A stretch of 64,000 bases of DNA from Clostridiales bacterium. Lineage in GTDB: Bacteria; Bacillota; Clostridia; Oscillospirales; Oscillospiraceae. A model generated the notes under the pieces. That model was not told the origin of the DNA and did no database searches. It saw nothing but the letters and a program-made list of their open reading frames with translations. The stretch's first letter is position 1; each line of letters opens with the position of its first letter. The stretch covers positions 7,786 to 71,785 of the forward strand of contig SFPN01000008.1 in assembly GCA_004551945.1 (NCBI GenBank), in the 5' to 3' direction. Positions 34,369 to 47,685 of this stretch are shown here, one piece after another. A program made the position numbers and the translations under genes.

Positions 34369-34403
34369 AAAAAGCCTGAGACTTCACCGTCTCAGGCCTT
34401 TTT
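34369..34403. terminator. Bidirectional terminator
   Basis: GCCTGAGAC (34374-34382) pairs with GTCTCAGGC (34389-34397), flanked by A and T runs on both sides. It serves the TSCPD gene and the convergent zinc-ribbon gene. Confidence 0.88.
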
Positions 34404-34406
34404 GAT

Positions 34407-34712
34407 TTAAAAATCTTCTTTTTTGAGGGCTTTGATTGCTCTTTTTGCTTTCCTGGCGGTTTGATCGGCCAGGTCCTTCCAGGTGCGAATTGTTTTGGGC
34501 TTGACTGGGTAGGAGAGAAGAAGGCCGCAGGCTTCGCAGTAATGGGAGGTTACCATGCAGCCGTATTCCCTGGTTTCCATCTCATTGAGCTCGAAGGTGC
34601 CTGGTGAGCCATAGGTGGAATTCTTGTGAGGCCCCCAGAAGAGAACGTTGGTGCCGTTTAAGTAACCGGCTTCCATTTCCGTGCCGCAGTAAGGACAGAG
34701 CATAGCATACAC
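34407..34712 (-). CDS. Small zinc-ribbon protein
   Basis: 101 residues with two CxxC knuckles, MLCPYCGTEMEAGYL and SHYCEACGLLLSYP, forming a probable zinc ribbon; the C-terminal 30 residues are basic and helical. It resembles the small DUF6487-type zinc-ribbon proteins. Function is unknown. It has its own near-consensus promoter. Confidence 0.75.
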   Translation of the reverse strand: MYAMLCPYCGTEMEAGYLNGTNVLFWGPHKNSTYGSPGTFELNEMETREYGCMVTSHYCEACGLLLSYPVKPKTIRTWKDLADQTARKAKRAIKALKKEDF

Positions 34713-34729
34713 CCGCCTTTCTTCCCTTT

Positions 34730-34758
34730 ATTATACCAGAAGTAGCTCACATAAGCAA
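34730..34758 (-). promoter_or_regulatory. Promoter of the zinc-ribbon gene
   Basis: Minus strand TTGCTT (34758-34753), 17-base spacer, TATAAT (34735-34730). Confidence 0.8.
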
Positions 34759-34759
34759 A

Positions 34760-34978
34760 CCCGCAAGGGTACCAACCCACTGGATGCGCGCCCAGCCAGT
34801 GGGCGCGCTTTTGACCCAACGCAGCAATGAGAGAATAGAAACCCACCCAAATATCAAAAAGCAAAAACCCAGCAAGGTTCTGCCACCCAGAAAGGGGAAA
34901 TCCAAAGGGGGAGAACCTCTCCCTCTTTGGTGCTCTTTCCGCCCTTTCTCCAGAGAAAGGGCGCCCCCGCCGGGCGGG
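34760..34978. other. Structured noncoding gap after the mreB-like gene
   Basis: Contains the perfect hairpins GCGCGCCCA/TGGGCGCGC (34787-34809) and GCCCTTTCT/AGAAAGGGC (about 34947-34968), plus an imperfect one around 34896-34926. No gene is seen. CCAGAGAAAGGG also occurs in the terminator-like element at 9043-9085. Confidence 0.5.
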
Positions 34979-34981
34979 CGC

Positions 34982-36040
34982 TCACTCAGCGCCCACCTGC
35001 CGCCGGCGGGCCAGATGCAGCGGCCCATCCTGCCGCTTGGACAGCCGGGGAAGGGTCATCTCCAGCCCCAGAACCACGCAGGTTTCCGGCTCCTGGGAGG
35101 CGGAAGCGTCAATCCCCGTGGCCTCCGCCAGCAGACGGTCCATCCCCCGCAGCAGGCTCCCGCCGCCGGTGAGCAGGATGCCGTTTTTGGCCACGTCCGC
35201 CGCCAGCTCCGGGGGCGTGCGCTCCAGCACCCCCTGGACGGCGGAGACGATCTCCCGGGCCACCGGGGCGAAGGCCTCGGCGGTGTCCGCCGGGGTGAGC
35301 TGGACCTCCCGGGGCAGCCCCGTGGTCAGGCACCGGCCCTTCACCGCCAGGCTGGGGCTGTCCTGGGCCTGTCCCACCTGGCCGATGGTGTGCTTCACCT
35401 GCTCAGCGGTGCGCAGGCCCAGAAGCAGGTTGTGCGTTTGCCGGACGTACTGGATGAGAGCCTCGTCAAACCGGTCTCCGCCCACAGGCAGGCACCCGGC
35501 CACCACCACCCCGTCCAGGGTAATCACCGCCGCGTCGGTGACGCCGCCCCCGATGTCCACCACCAAGCGGCCCTCCGGCCGGCTGGTGTCTAATCCTGCC
35601 CCCAGGGCGGCGGCCAGGGGAGCCTCCATGAGGTAGACCCGCCGGGCCCCTGCCTGGAGCCCGGCTTCCACCACGGCTCGTTCCTCCACCTCGGAGATCC
35701 CCGCAGGCACGCCGATGAGCAGCCGGGGCTTTACCAGGTGTCCCCCCAGGGCTTTCTTGAGAAAGGCCTGGAGCATGGCCTGGGCGGTGGTAAAGTCGGA
35801 GAGAACCCCCTCCCGCACCGGCCGCACCGCCACCAGCCGGCCGGGGGTGCGGCCCAGCATCTGCTGGGCGGCCTCCCCCACCTGGAGGACCTTGCCGGTC
35901 TGTCGGTCAACCGCCGCCACCGACGGCTCCCGGAGGAGAATCCCCCGCCCCCGGGCGGCCACCAGCACCGAGGCGGTGCCCAGGTCCATGGCCACGTCCC
36001 GGGCCAGCCCCCCGGATGGAAACTGCTTGCCCATATCCAT
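34982..36040 (-). CDS. MreB/Mbl-like actin homologue
   Basis: 352 residues with the actin-fold motifs: DLGTASVLVA (phosphate 1), VVDIGGGVTDAAVI (phosphate 2) and GILLTGGGSLLRGMDRLL (adenosine). MreB-family filaments guide side-wall peptidoglycan synthesis under the membrane. It is monocistronic rather than in an mreBCD operon and diverged near the C-terminus, so it may be an Mbl- or MreBH-type paralogue. GGAGA lies 9 bases before the ATG at 36040; a second Met six bases on is an alternative start. Confidence 0.88.
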   Translation of the reverse strand: MDMGKQFPSGGLARDVAMDLGTASVLVAARGRGILLREPSVAAVDRQTGKVLQVGEAAQQMLGRTPGRLVAVRPVREGVLSDFTTAQAMLQAFLKKALGGHLVKPRLLIGVPAGISEVEERAVVEAGLQAGARRVYLMEAPLAAALGAGLDTSRPEGRLVVDIGGGVTDAAVITLDGVVVAGCLPVGGDRFDEALIQYVRQTHNLLLGLRTAEQVKHTIGQVGQAQDSPSLAVKGRCLTTGLPREVQLTPADTAEAFAPVAREIVSAVQGVLERTPPELAADVAKNGILLTGGGSLLRGMDRLLAEATGIDASASQEPETCVVLGLEMTLPRLSKRQDGPLHLARRRQVGAE

Positions 36041-36096
36041 TCGCCCTTTCTCCGAAGTGTTGAAAAATTAGTATGGTACAAGCATAGTACAAAGAG

Positions 36097-36138
36097 CGGG
36101 AGAGTTTCCCACGAACGGTGGGGAAACTCTCCCGATTT
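36097..36138. terminator. comF terminator
   Basis: CGGGAGAGTTTCCC (36097-36110) pairs with GGGAAACTCTCCCG (36121-36134), 14 bases. It follows comF on the minus strand. Confidence 0.8.
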
Positions 36139-36152
36139 TATGGCTTGATCCG

Positions 36153-36812
36153 TCAGTCTTGGGGCGTTCGGCAGAAGGCGGCGGCCACCACCTGAGCGGC
36201 CCCGGCGGCCCGGAGGGTGCGGGCGGCCTCCTCCAGGGTAGAGCCCGTGGTGAGAATATCGTCAATGAGCAGCACCCGCTGGCCGGTTACCTGCTCCGGA
36301 CGGGGGACGGCATAGACTCCCTTCACGTTCTTCCGCCGCCGGGCCGCGCTCTCCAGGGAGGACTGGGCCGGGGTGGCCCTGGCTTTTTCCAGCAGGGGCA
36401 CAGCCTCCCGGCCCAGGGCCCTGGCGGTCTCCTCCGCCAGCAGGCGGGCCTGGTCATAGCCCCGCTTTTTCAGGGTCTGGCGGGAGACCGGCACCCAGGT
36501 AATCACGTCGTAGGTCCCGGGCAGAAAGAGCCGGACCTGTCTGGCCAGCACTGGCCCGTAGGCCCGGGCGTACTGGGGATGGTCGGAAAACTTAAAGGCC
36601 AGAACCTGGTCCCGGAGCGCCCCCTGATACCACCCGGCGCAGACGCACCGGAGGAAGTGCTTGCCGTCAAACACCCCCTGGGCGCCCTCCAGCCAGAAAG
36701 GCGCTTTTTGGCACTTGGGGCAGGGCTCCCAGGACTCCCGCTCCAGCGAGGCCCCGCAGAACTTGCACTTGGGCGGGTAGATCAGGTCCAGGAAAAAGCT
36801 GGCAATGGACAT
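36153..36812 (-). CDS. comF: ComF-family phosphoribosyltransferase-like protein
   Basis: 219 residues. An N-terminal zinc finger (CKFCGASL...CPKC, residues 17-35) and a C-terminal PRTase fold with the PRPP-binding loop VLLIDDILTTGSTLEEA. ComFC proteins support DNA uptake during transformation. It starts 13 bases after recD2 in the same operon. Confidence 0.9.
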   Translation of the reverse strand: MSIASFFLDLIYPPKCKFCGASLERESWEPCPKCQKAPFWLEGAQGVFDGKHFLRCVCAGWYQGALRDQVLAFKFSDHPQYARAYGPVLARQVRLFLPGTYDVITWVPVSRQTLKKRGYDQARLLAEETARALGREAVPLLEKARATPAQSSLESAARRRKNVKGVYAVPRPEQVTGQRVLLIDDILTTGSTLEEAARTLRAAGAAQVVAAAFCRTPQD

Positions 36813-36825
36813 GGAACCCCTCCTT

Positions 36826-39042
36826 TTATCCCTTGGCCAGCCGGGCCCGCAGGCCGCTGTACCGCCGCTGCTGGCGGTCGTTGGCCGCCATGCGGGCGAC
36901 GACCTGGTCGTCCCCCACCAGGATCAGCAGCTCCTTGGCCCGGGTCATGGCGGTGTAGAGCACCCCCCGGGTGAGAAGCATGGGGGCGGCCTCCACGGCG
37001 GAGAGAATTACCGCCCGGTACTCGCTGCCCTGGGCCTTGTGAACGGTGATGGCGTAGGCGGGCTCCAGTTGGTTCATCATGTCGGGGGTGTACTCTGCCC
37101 GGTGGCCGTCAAAGTCTACGGTGACCACGCCGCTGTGCAGGTCGATGGCCTCCACCCGGCCGATGTCCCCGTTGAAGATGCCCATGCCCACGCCGCTTCC
37201 CTGGGTTTCCTCCCACATCACGTCGTAGTTGTTCTTTACCTGCATCACCCGGTCCCCCACCCGGTAGAGGGCGGGGCCGTAGGCCTTCTCCGCCTTGTCC
37301 GGAGAAGGAGGGTTCACCGCTGCCTGGAGGGCCCGGTTCAGGGAGGCGGTTCCGGCAGTTCCCTTCCGGGTGGGGGAGAGGACCTGGATCTGGTCCGGGG
37401 AAATCCCCATGTTTTTGGGCAGGCGGGTGCGGCAGAGCTCCACGATGGTCTCCACGGCGGACTCCGGGTTCAGGCGGCGGAGGAAGAAAAAGTCCCCGGC
37501 CGGGTCGTTGACCAGCACGGGACACTCCCCCTGGTCCACCGCCCGTGCCCCCCGGATGATGGCCGAGGCGGCGGCCTGACGGAAAATTTCGGTGAGGCGC
37601 AAAGTGGGCAGCCGCTGGGACCGGAGTAGGTCAGAGAGCAGGTTGCCCGGCCCCACGGAGGGCAGCTGATGGGGGTCTCCCACCAGCACCAGGCGGCAGC
37701 CCCCGGGAAGGGCCGCCAGCAGGGCCTGCATCAGGACAATGTCCACCATGGAGGCTTCGTCCAGGATCACCGCGTCGGTGTCCAGGGGGTCCCGCTCATT
37801 GTGGGCGAAGGACAGACCGCCGCTGGCGCTGTCGTATCGGGTTTCCAGGAGCCGGTGGATGGTGGCGGCCTCAGCCCCGCAGGTTTCGGACAGCCGCTTG
37901 GCCGCCCGGCCTGTGGGGGCGGTGAGGGAGGTGCGCAGGCCCAGGTGGTCGAAGAGGGCCAGAATCCCCCGCAGAGAGGTGGTCTTGCCGGTGCCCGGGC
38001 CGCCGGTGAGGAGCATCACCTGCCGCTGGGCGGCGGTTTTCACCGCCTCCACCTGAAGGGGGGCGTAGGTGATGCCCTGATCCCGCTGGATGCGGTCGAT
38101 GAGCTTGTCCAGGTCGTCGGGGGGGCACAAAGGTTCCCCATCCATCTTCAGCAGCTGCCGGGCCACATAGGTCTCGCAGTCGTAGAGCTTGGCCAGGTAG
38201 CAAGCGTCCTGACCGGCGATGTCCTCCCGGATTACCTTCTGCCGGTCCAGGAGGGCGTCCAGGCATCCGGTGAGGGTTTCCGGCTCCGTCCCCAGCAGCC
38301 GCCCGGCGGCGGTCAGGAGCTTGGCATAGGGCAGAAAGACGTGGCCGTTGTCCAGGTTGTGGGCCAGGGTGTAGAGAAGGCCCGCCTCCAGCCGGAGGGG
38401 GTCATCGGCCTCGATCCCCAGGTCCAGGGCCAGCTTGTCCGCCGAGGGGAAGGGGACGAAAAAGGGGTCGTCCACCAGCAGATAGGGGTCCGCCTTCACG
38501 GCGGTGAGGGCCATCTCCCCGAACCGGCGGTAGAGGGGCATTCCGATCTGCAAGGGTAGACCGTGGGCGGAGAGAAAATCCAGCAGCCGCCGCATGGACA
38601 GCTGCATACACAGGGACTGGCGGATGGTCTCCGCCCGCTTGGGGGTGATGCCCTTGATCTCTGTGAGCCGGTGGGGGCTGTCCTCAATGATGGAGAGGAC
38701 ATCTTCCCCAAAGGCGTCCACCAGCCGCCGGGCGGTGACGGCGCCCACCCCCTTGACGGCCCCGGAGGCCAGGTATTCCACCAGGGCCTTTTCGCCTACG
38801 GGCAGACGCCGCTCCACGATCTCCGCCTGGAGCTGTTCGCCGTATGTACTGTGGCGCTTCCACTGGCCATGCACCGACAGCCCCTCCCCGGGGCTGATGC
38901 CGGGCATGGTGCCCACCACAGTGACCTCATCCCCGTCGGGGGTGTCCAGGCGCAGGATGGTATAGCCGTTCTCCTCGTTCCGGTAGATGACAGAGGAGAC
39001 GGTGCCTTCCAGAAAGATCAGTTCAGAGGGAGAAATAGCCAT
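36826..39042 (-). CDS. recD2: RecD-like 5'-3' DNA helicase
   Basis: 738 residues, RecD2 size. An N-terminal OB/HhH part (GVGAVTARRLVDAFGED, TEIKGITPKRAETI) precedes the SF1B helicase. Walker A is LLTGGPGTGKTTSLRG, Walker B ILDEASMVDI, then LVGDPHQLPSVGPGN and the late TVHKAQGSEYRAVI. It acts in recombination and replication-fork repair without RecBC. Its 5' end overlaps the small upstream membrane gene by 20 bases; comF follows. Confidence 0.95.
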   Translation of the reverse strand: MAISPSELIFLEGTVSSVIYRNEENGYTILRLDTPDGDEVTVVGTMPGISPGEGLSVHGQWKRHSTYGEQLQAEIVERRLPVGEKALVEYLASGAVKGVGAVTARRLVDAFGEDVLSIIEDSPHRLTEIKGITPKRAETIRQSLCMQLSMRRLLDFLSAHGLPLQIGMPLYRRFGEMALTAVKADPYLLVDDPFFVPFPSADKLALDLGIEADDPLRLEAGLLYTLAHNLDNGHVFLPYAKLLTAAGRLLGTEPETLTGCLDALLDRQKVIREDIAGQDACYLAKLYDCETYVARQLLKMDGEPLCPPDDLDKLIDRIQRDQGITYAPLQVEAVKTAAQRQVMLLTGGPGTGKTTSLRGILALFDHLGLRTSLTAPTGRAAKRLSETCGAEAATIHRLLETRYDSASGGLSFAHNERDPLDTDAVILDEASMVDIVLMQALLAALPGGCRLVLVGDPHQLPSVGPGNLLSDLLRSQRLPTLRLTEIFRQAAASAIIRGARAVDQGECPVLVNDPAGDFFFLRRLNPESAVETIVELCRTRLPKNMGISPDQIQVLSPTRKGTAGTASLNRALQAAVNPPSPDKAEKAYGPALYRVGDRVMQVKNNYDVMWEETQGSGVGMGIFNGDIGRVEAIDLHSGVVTVDFDGHRAEYTPDMMNQLEPAYAITVHKAQGSEYRAVILSAVEAAPMLLTRGVLYTAMTRAKELLILVGDDQVVARMAANDRQQRRYSGLRARLAKG

Positions 39043-39385
39043 GGTCGTCCTTCCTTTTCAGGATGAGAGTGGCCTCCTCCGCCGGGCAGAAGAGCAGGGA
39101 GGCGTCTTTCCGTTTCAGGGCCTGGACGGTTTCCAGTCCCGCGGGGGTCAGTCCCGCGTCCACCACCACCACGGTGAAGGCGGAGAGCTTTTCCGATTCC
39201 AGCCAGCGGAGATGGCGGAGGGTCTGCTCCAGCCCCTCCCCGTCCCCGGCGGCGGGGATCACGGCGAAGACCGGCACGATGCCCTGCTGGGTGGGGGAGA
39301 GCATATGGGAAAAGAGGGAGCGGCTCAGGCAGAGCAGCAGCGCGGCGCAGAGAAAGGCCAGCAGAAATTCAACGGCCAACGTCAT
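39023..39385 (-). CDS. Small membrane protein of unknown function overlapping recD2
   Basis: 120 residues. One N-terminal transmembrane helix (VEFLLAFLCAALLLCLSRSL) is followed by a cytoplasmic domain with IVPVFAVIPAAGDGEGLEQT and LSAFTVVVVDAGLT, loosely like the first strands of a nucleotide-diphospho-sugar transferase. The rest of such an enzyme is missing. The start follows GGAGGTGGTCGT. It overlaps recD2 by 20 bases. Not assigned. Confidence 0.6.
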   Translation of the reverse strand: MTLAVEFLLAFLCAALLLCLSRSLFSHMLSPTQQGIVPVFAVIPAAGDGEGLEQTLRHLRWLESEKLSAFTVVVVDAGLTPAGLETVQALKRKDASLLFCPAEEATLILKRKDDHGYFSL

Positions 39386-39474
39386 ACGACCACCTCCAGC
39401 CCATTCTATGCGGCTGGAGGCGGAAGGGTTCCTGCTCTGCCCTTCAGGATCGTGTGTATCCACCCTCTGCATCG

Positions 39475-39522
39475 CCCTCTCAGTCACGGCTTCGCCGTGC
39501 CAGCTCCCCCAGAGGGGGAGCT
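39475..39522 (-). repeat. Dispersed double-hairpin repeat, copy 3 (inverted)
   Basis: CACGGC/GCCGTG (39485-39499) and AGCTCCCCC/GGGGGAGCT (39502-39522). Read on the minus strand it matches copies at 1270 and 4322 in the frame GAGCTG...CGAAGC...GACTGAGAGGG, with different but still paired stem bases. Confidence 0.75.
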
Positions 39523-39539
39523 TAAGGCGTGGGTGCTTA

Positions 39540-39615
39540 TTTCAGAATCTTCTTCAAATACTGCCCCGTGTAAGACCCCTCACACTGAGCCACTTCCTCG
39601 GGGGTGCCGGTGCAG
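39540..39615 (-). pseudogene. Detached second copy of the uvrA 3' end
   Basis: 67 bases at 39549-39615 repeat 39749-39815, exactly 200 bases away. Both encode CTGTPEEVAQCEGSYTGQYL plus KK; eight differences, all third-position and silent. This distal copy ends ILK-stop, while the functional gene ends LLTP-stop. It has no promoter or start and is a relic tail. Confidence 0.85.
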
Positions 39616-39733
39616 TGCCCCGCGAAGCAGGCTTCGCGGGGACCCCAAGATTTGATTGCAACCTGGGCGGAGAGAATCCGCCCAGGATCAAGGTTTTGCC
39701 TAAGGCAAAACGCTTGGTATCGTCTGCGCCGGC
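39616..39733. repeat. Three-hairpin array inserted between the two uvrA tails
   Basis: Perfect stems CCCCGCGAAGC/GCTTCGCGGGG (39618-39641), CCTGGGCGGA/TCCGCCCAGG (39662-39686) and GTTTTGCC/GGCAAAAC (39693-39711). The gap 39386-39733 holds only this array, the uvrA relic and repeat copy 3. Confidence 0.75.
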
Positions 39734-42562
<2,829 letters not shown>

Positions 42563-42613
42563 TATAGTGTTACTCCAATGATCGGGTTGGACACGCCCCC
42601 AAAGGGCGCTGGG

Positions 42614-43108
42614 TTATCGTTCCGCGGTCAGATCCGCCACCTGGCCGCCCACAAAGGCGATGAGGTCGTCAGGGCGTACCTCCACCTGGTGGCCCACCTT
42701 TCCGGCGGAGCACACCATGGTGTCCACCAGGATGACCTCTTCCGCGAAAAAGGTGGGGAAGGGCTTGCTCATGCCCACCGGGGAGCAGCCTCCGTGGACG
42801 TAGCCGGTGAGGGGGAGGAGCTTCTTCTGGGGCAGCATGGCGATGGACTTGACCCCGGCGGCCCGGGCGGCCTTTTTCAGGTCCAGGGTCTCGGCCACGG
42901 GGATCACATAGACGAAGTGTTCCCCCTTTGGCCCCTCAGCCACCAGGGTCTTGAACACCTCTTCTGCGGGCTTGCCCACCAGGGCGGCGGCGGTGACCCC
43001 GTCGGGGACCTCTCCCTTGGGCAGGTCCAGAATGTGGTGGGTGCAGGGGACGCCCGCTGCCTCCAGCAGACGGATGACGTTGGTTTTCTCTTCTTTTGCT
43101 TTTGCCAT
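42614..43108 (-). CDS. ybaK: YbaK/EbsC-type Cys-tRNA(Pro) deacylase
   Basis: 164 residues; hydrolyses mischarged Cys-tRNA(Pro). Family landmarks are VIRLLEAAGVPCTHHI, a catalytic-pocket Lys in KTLVAEG, and GYVHGGCSPVGMSK near 110. It starts 6 bases after the transporter stop. Its place between transporter and uvrA is probably operonic convenience. Confidence 0.92.
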   Translation of the reverse strand: MAKAKEEKTNVIRLLEAAGVPCTHHILDLPKGEVPDGVTAAALVGKPAEEVFKTLVAEGPKGEHFVYVIPVAETLDLKKAARAAGVKSIAMLPQKKLLPLTGYVHGGCSPVGMSKPFPTFFAEEVILVDTMVCSAGKVGHQVEVRPDDLIAFVGGQVADLTAER

Positions 43109-43114
43109 AGAACT

Positions 43115-44038
43115 TCACCTCAGGATATAGACGGAGATCAGGATGCACGCCAGCCCCAGGACCACCCCCAGGTTCATGGGCTCCCCAAAGGCCAGAATGC
43201 CCACGATGGAGGCCACCACCGGCTCAACGCTTGCCAGGATGGAGGCCTTGCCGCTGTCCCCCAGGTCGTTGAGGCCCTTGGTGTACAGAAGATAGGGCAG
43301 GACAGTGGCGAAGATCATCAGCCCCAGGCACAGCAGAAGGGCCTTGGGGGAGGTGCAGATGGTGGCCATGTCCTCCGTGTCCAGCAAGAACAGGGAGCCG
43401 ATGCTGGCGATCAGGAAGGTGTAGAAGGTGACGGTAAAGGGCTTGTAGTGCTGGAGGGCGAACCGGCCGAAGATGGAATAGGTGGCGTAGAAAAAGCCGC
43501 TGCCCAGACCCAGCAGAAGCCCCTGGGTGGAGACGCTCAGCCCGCCGCCGCTCCAGATGCCGGTGACGAAGGTGCAGCCCAGAAAGGCGATCACCAGGGC
43601 GGCCAGCTTCTTTCTGGTAAACTTGTCTTTAAAGAAGATGGTGGACATGATGACAACGAAGGTAGGGGCGGTGTACAGCAGGATGGCCGCGATGGCCAGG
43701 GAGGAAACCTGCTGGCTCTTGAAATAGCACAGGGTAAAGAGCAGAATGCTCACAAGCCCCGTGGCCAGAAAGATGGGCAGGTGCCGGAGCCGGATGCGGA
43801 AGACGCTGCGGTCGGTGATGAGAAAGAACAGGGCCAGGAGAATACAGGCCCCCAGGTTGCGGACGAGGACAATGGAGGAGGCGCTGATGTCAAAGGCGGC
43901 GATGTTCCGGTTGAACAGGCCGATGCACCCCCACATGGTGGCGGCGGCCATGATGCAGGCCATGGCCTGGTGGGCTCCCTTCCGGGAGGGGGCTGTCATG
44001 CCGGGCGCGATGGAGACAGCGGGATTGGGGTTTTCCAT
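43115..44038 (-). CDS. EamA/DMT-family transporter
   Basis: 307 residues with ten transmembrane segments in two EamA repeats (first begins MWGCIGLFNRNIAAFDISA; second begins LLLGLGSGFFYATYSIFGRF). It ends in GILAFGEPMNLGVVLGLACI, typical of RhaT/RarD-like drug/metabolite exporters. The substrate is unknown. The ATG at 44038 has GGAAAGGAAG upstream; a TTG earlier in frame lacks support. It is embedded in the repair operon. Confidence 0.85.
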   Translation of the reverse strand: MENPNPAVSIAPGMTAPSRKGAHQAMACIMAAATMWGCIGLFNRNIAAFDISASSIVLVRNLGACILLALFFLITDRSVFRIRLRHLPIFLATGLVSILLFTLCYFKSQQVSSLAIAAILLYTAPTFVVIMSTIFFKDKFTRKKLAALVIAFLGCTFVTGIWSGGGLSVSTQGLLLGLGSGFFYATYSIFGRFALQHYKPFTVTFYTFLIASIGSLFLLDTEDMATICTSPKALLLCLGLMIFATVLPYLLYTKGLNDLGDSGKASILASVEPVVASIVGILAFGEPMNLGVVLGLACILISVYILR

Positions 44039-44068
44039 GATAAAAAAATGCTTCCTTTCCAAACGGGG

Positions 44069-46048
<1,980 letters not shown>

Positions 46049-46060
46049 AGCATCCTCCTG

Positions 46061-46741
46061 TTAAAAGACCATAAAATATCCGCTGTCCCGCATGGAAACC
46101 ATGTCGTCGTCCGCCAGGATCACATGGTCGTAGAGGACAATGCCCAGTCCCCTGAGGACCTGGAACAGGTAGCGGGTGGTGGAGATATCGTCGTCGGAAG
46201 GGGAGGCCAGACCGCTGGGGTGGTTGTGGGCCAGCACCACAGCGGAGGCGTTGTAGGACAAGGCCGCGGTGGCAATCTGCCGGGGGCCGATGTTGGTTTC
46301 GTTGGGGCCGCCCTCGCTGATCTTCCGCACCCCCAGGAGCTTCAGCTTGCTGTCAAAGCAGGCCAGAAAGGACAGCTCGTTCCGGGCGCCGAAGAAATAG
46401 GGGGCGAAAAGGTCGCGCAGGTCGCCGCTGTTGCGGATGATGGTTTCGGCAGAGGTCCGGGAGGCCAGATACTTGGCGGCCAGGGCAGGGATCAGTTTCA
46501 GGAGAACGGCGGTGTTTTCTCCCACGCCGGGCACGGACATCAGCTCCTGAGGGTCCGCGTCCAGCACCCCTGCCAGGGAGCCGAAGGCGTCCAGCAGGGC
46601 GTGGGCGGTGGGGTTTACGTCCCCCTGCATCCGGGAGTAAAACAGCAGCAGCTCCAGGGCCCGGGGCTCGGAGAAATGGGTCAGCCCGCCCTGCAAAAAT
46701 TCCTGCTTCATGCGGCTTCGGTGGCCGTCGTGGATGCCCAT
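46061..46741 (-). CDS. radC: RadC-like JAB/MPN-domain protein
   Basis: 226 residues. An N-terminal helix-hairpin-helix (LMSVPGVGENTAVLLKLI) and a C-terminal metalloprotease-like JAB domain with the zinc motif AHNHPSGLASPSDDD. RadC was named as a repair protein, but its biochemical role is unsettled. MGIHDGHRSRM begins after GGAGGGATTCT. It is the first gene of the repair operon with its own promoter. Confidence 0.93.
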   Translation of the reverse strand: MGIHDGHRSRMKQEFLQGGLTHFSEPRALELLLFYSRMQGDVNPTAHALLDAFGSLAGVLDADPQELMSVPGVGENTAVLLKLIPALAAKYLASRTSAETIIRNSGDLRDLFAPYFFGARNELSFLACFDSKLKLLGVRKISEGGPNETNIGPRQIATAALSYNASAVVLAHNHPSGLASPSDDDISTTRYLFQVLRGLGIVLYDHVILADDDMVSMRDSGYFMVF

Positions 46742-46789
46742 AGAATCCCTCCTCTCCCGTGGCGTCTGCGGCGGATATCGTATCAATCT

Positions 46790-46818
46790 ATCATACCGCG
46801 TTTTTCGCCCTTCTACAA
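46790..46818 (-). promoter_or_regulatory. Promoter of the radC-uvrB-uvrA operon
   Basis: Minus strand TTGTAG (46818-46813), 17-base spacer, TATGAT (46795-46790), 49 bases before radC. No clear LexA box is seen. Confidence 0.7.
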
Positions 46819-46860
46819 GAGCAAGATGGAGGAGGAACGGAGAATTTCCGGAGAAAGCCG

Positions 46861-46889
46861 CTGACAAACGGTCCCGTTTATGGTACAAT
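46861..46889 (+). promoter_or_regulatory. trmB promoter
   Basis: CTGACA (46861-46866), 17-base spacer, TACAAT (46884-46889). Confidence 0.7.
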
Positions 46890-46956
46890 AATACGAATTT
46901 TTAAATCATTTGATGATCCCGGCAAACTGCCGTTGGAATAAGGAGGAACCCCCGTC

Positions 46957-47634
46957 ATGCGCATGAGAAGGAAGAAGAATTTGATCCCCCGGATGGAGCG
47001 CTGCGCCGCCTGGCAGATCAAGGACCCCAAGGCCCTCCGGGGCAACTGGCGCTCCCTGATGCCCCAGGCCAAGGAGCTTCGCCTGGAGCTGGGCTGCGGC
47101 AAGGGCCGCTTTACCTGCCAGACCGCCGCCGCAGAGCCGGAGATCCTCTTTGTGGCGGTGGAGCGGGTGCCGGACGCCATGGTGGTGGCCATGGAGAAGG
47201 CCCGGGACATGGGGCTGACCAACGTGTTTTTTGTGGATGCGGACGCCGCCATCCTGCCGGAGCTCTTTGCCCCCGGCGAGGTGGACCTGATCTACATTAA
47301 CTTCTGCGACCCCTGGCCTCCCAAGCGCCACGCCAAGCGCCGCCTGACCCACCGGAACTTTTTGCTGCTCTACCGGCAGGTGCTGAAGGAAGCCGGGCAG
47401 ATCCACTTCAAGACCGACAATGCCCCTCTTTTCGAGTTTTCCGTCCTGGAGTTTCCCGCCGCCGGATACCGGCTGGAGGAGGTCACCCGGGACCTGCACG
47501 GAGAGGGTGTTCAGGGGATCATGACCGACTATGAGGAAAAGTTCCACAACCTGGGCACCAAGATTAACCGCTGCGTGGCCATCAAGGACGCGCTTCCCCC
47601 GGAACCGGAACAAGAGGAACCGGCGGAAGAATAA
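46957..47634 (+). CDS. trmB: tRNA (guanine-N7)-methyltransferase
   Basis: 225 residues; methylates G46 of tRNA with SAM. The SAM site is ELGCGKGRFTCQTA. The characteristic INFCDPWPPKRHAKRRLTH and LHFKTD-like IHFKTDNAPLFEFS are present. RBS GGAGGAACCCCCGTC precedes the ATG. Monocistronic, ended by a strong terminator. It diverges from radC. Confidence 0.95.
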   Translation: MRMRRKKNLIPRMERCAAWQIKDPKALRGNWRSLMPQAKELRLELGCGKGRFTCQTAAAEPEILFVAVERVPDAMVVAMEKARDMGLTNVFFVDADAAILPELFAPGEVDLIYINFCDPWPPKRHAKRRLTHRNFLLLYRQVLKEAGQIHFKTDNAPLFEFSVLEFPAAGYRLEEVTRDLHGEGVQGIMTDYEEKFHNLGTKINRCVAIKDALPPEPEQEEPAEE

Positions 47635-47635
47635 G

Positions 47636-47680
47636 AAAACCGGCCCTGTATGCTTTGGCATACAGGGCCGGTTTTTTCTT
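47636..47680. terminator. Bidirectional terminator, trmB / TPM gene
   Basis: An 18-base perfect stem: 47636-47653 pairs with 47658-47675, with a TTTG loop. T run on the plus strand, T-rich on the minus. Confidence 0.92.
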
Positions 47681-47685
47681 TCTGC

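Noticed and set aside
34870..34885. T-box-like GGGTGG on the minus strand
   Set aside because: It lacks the following ACCGCG and an aminoacyl-tRNA synthetase or amino-acid gene downstream.
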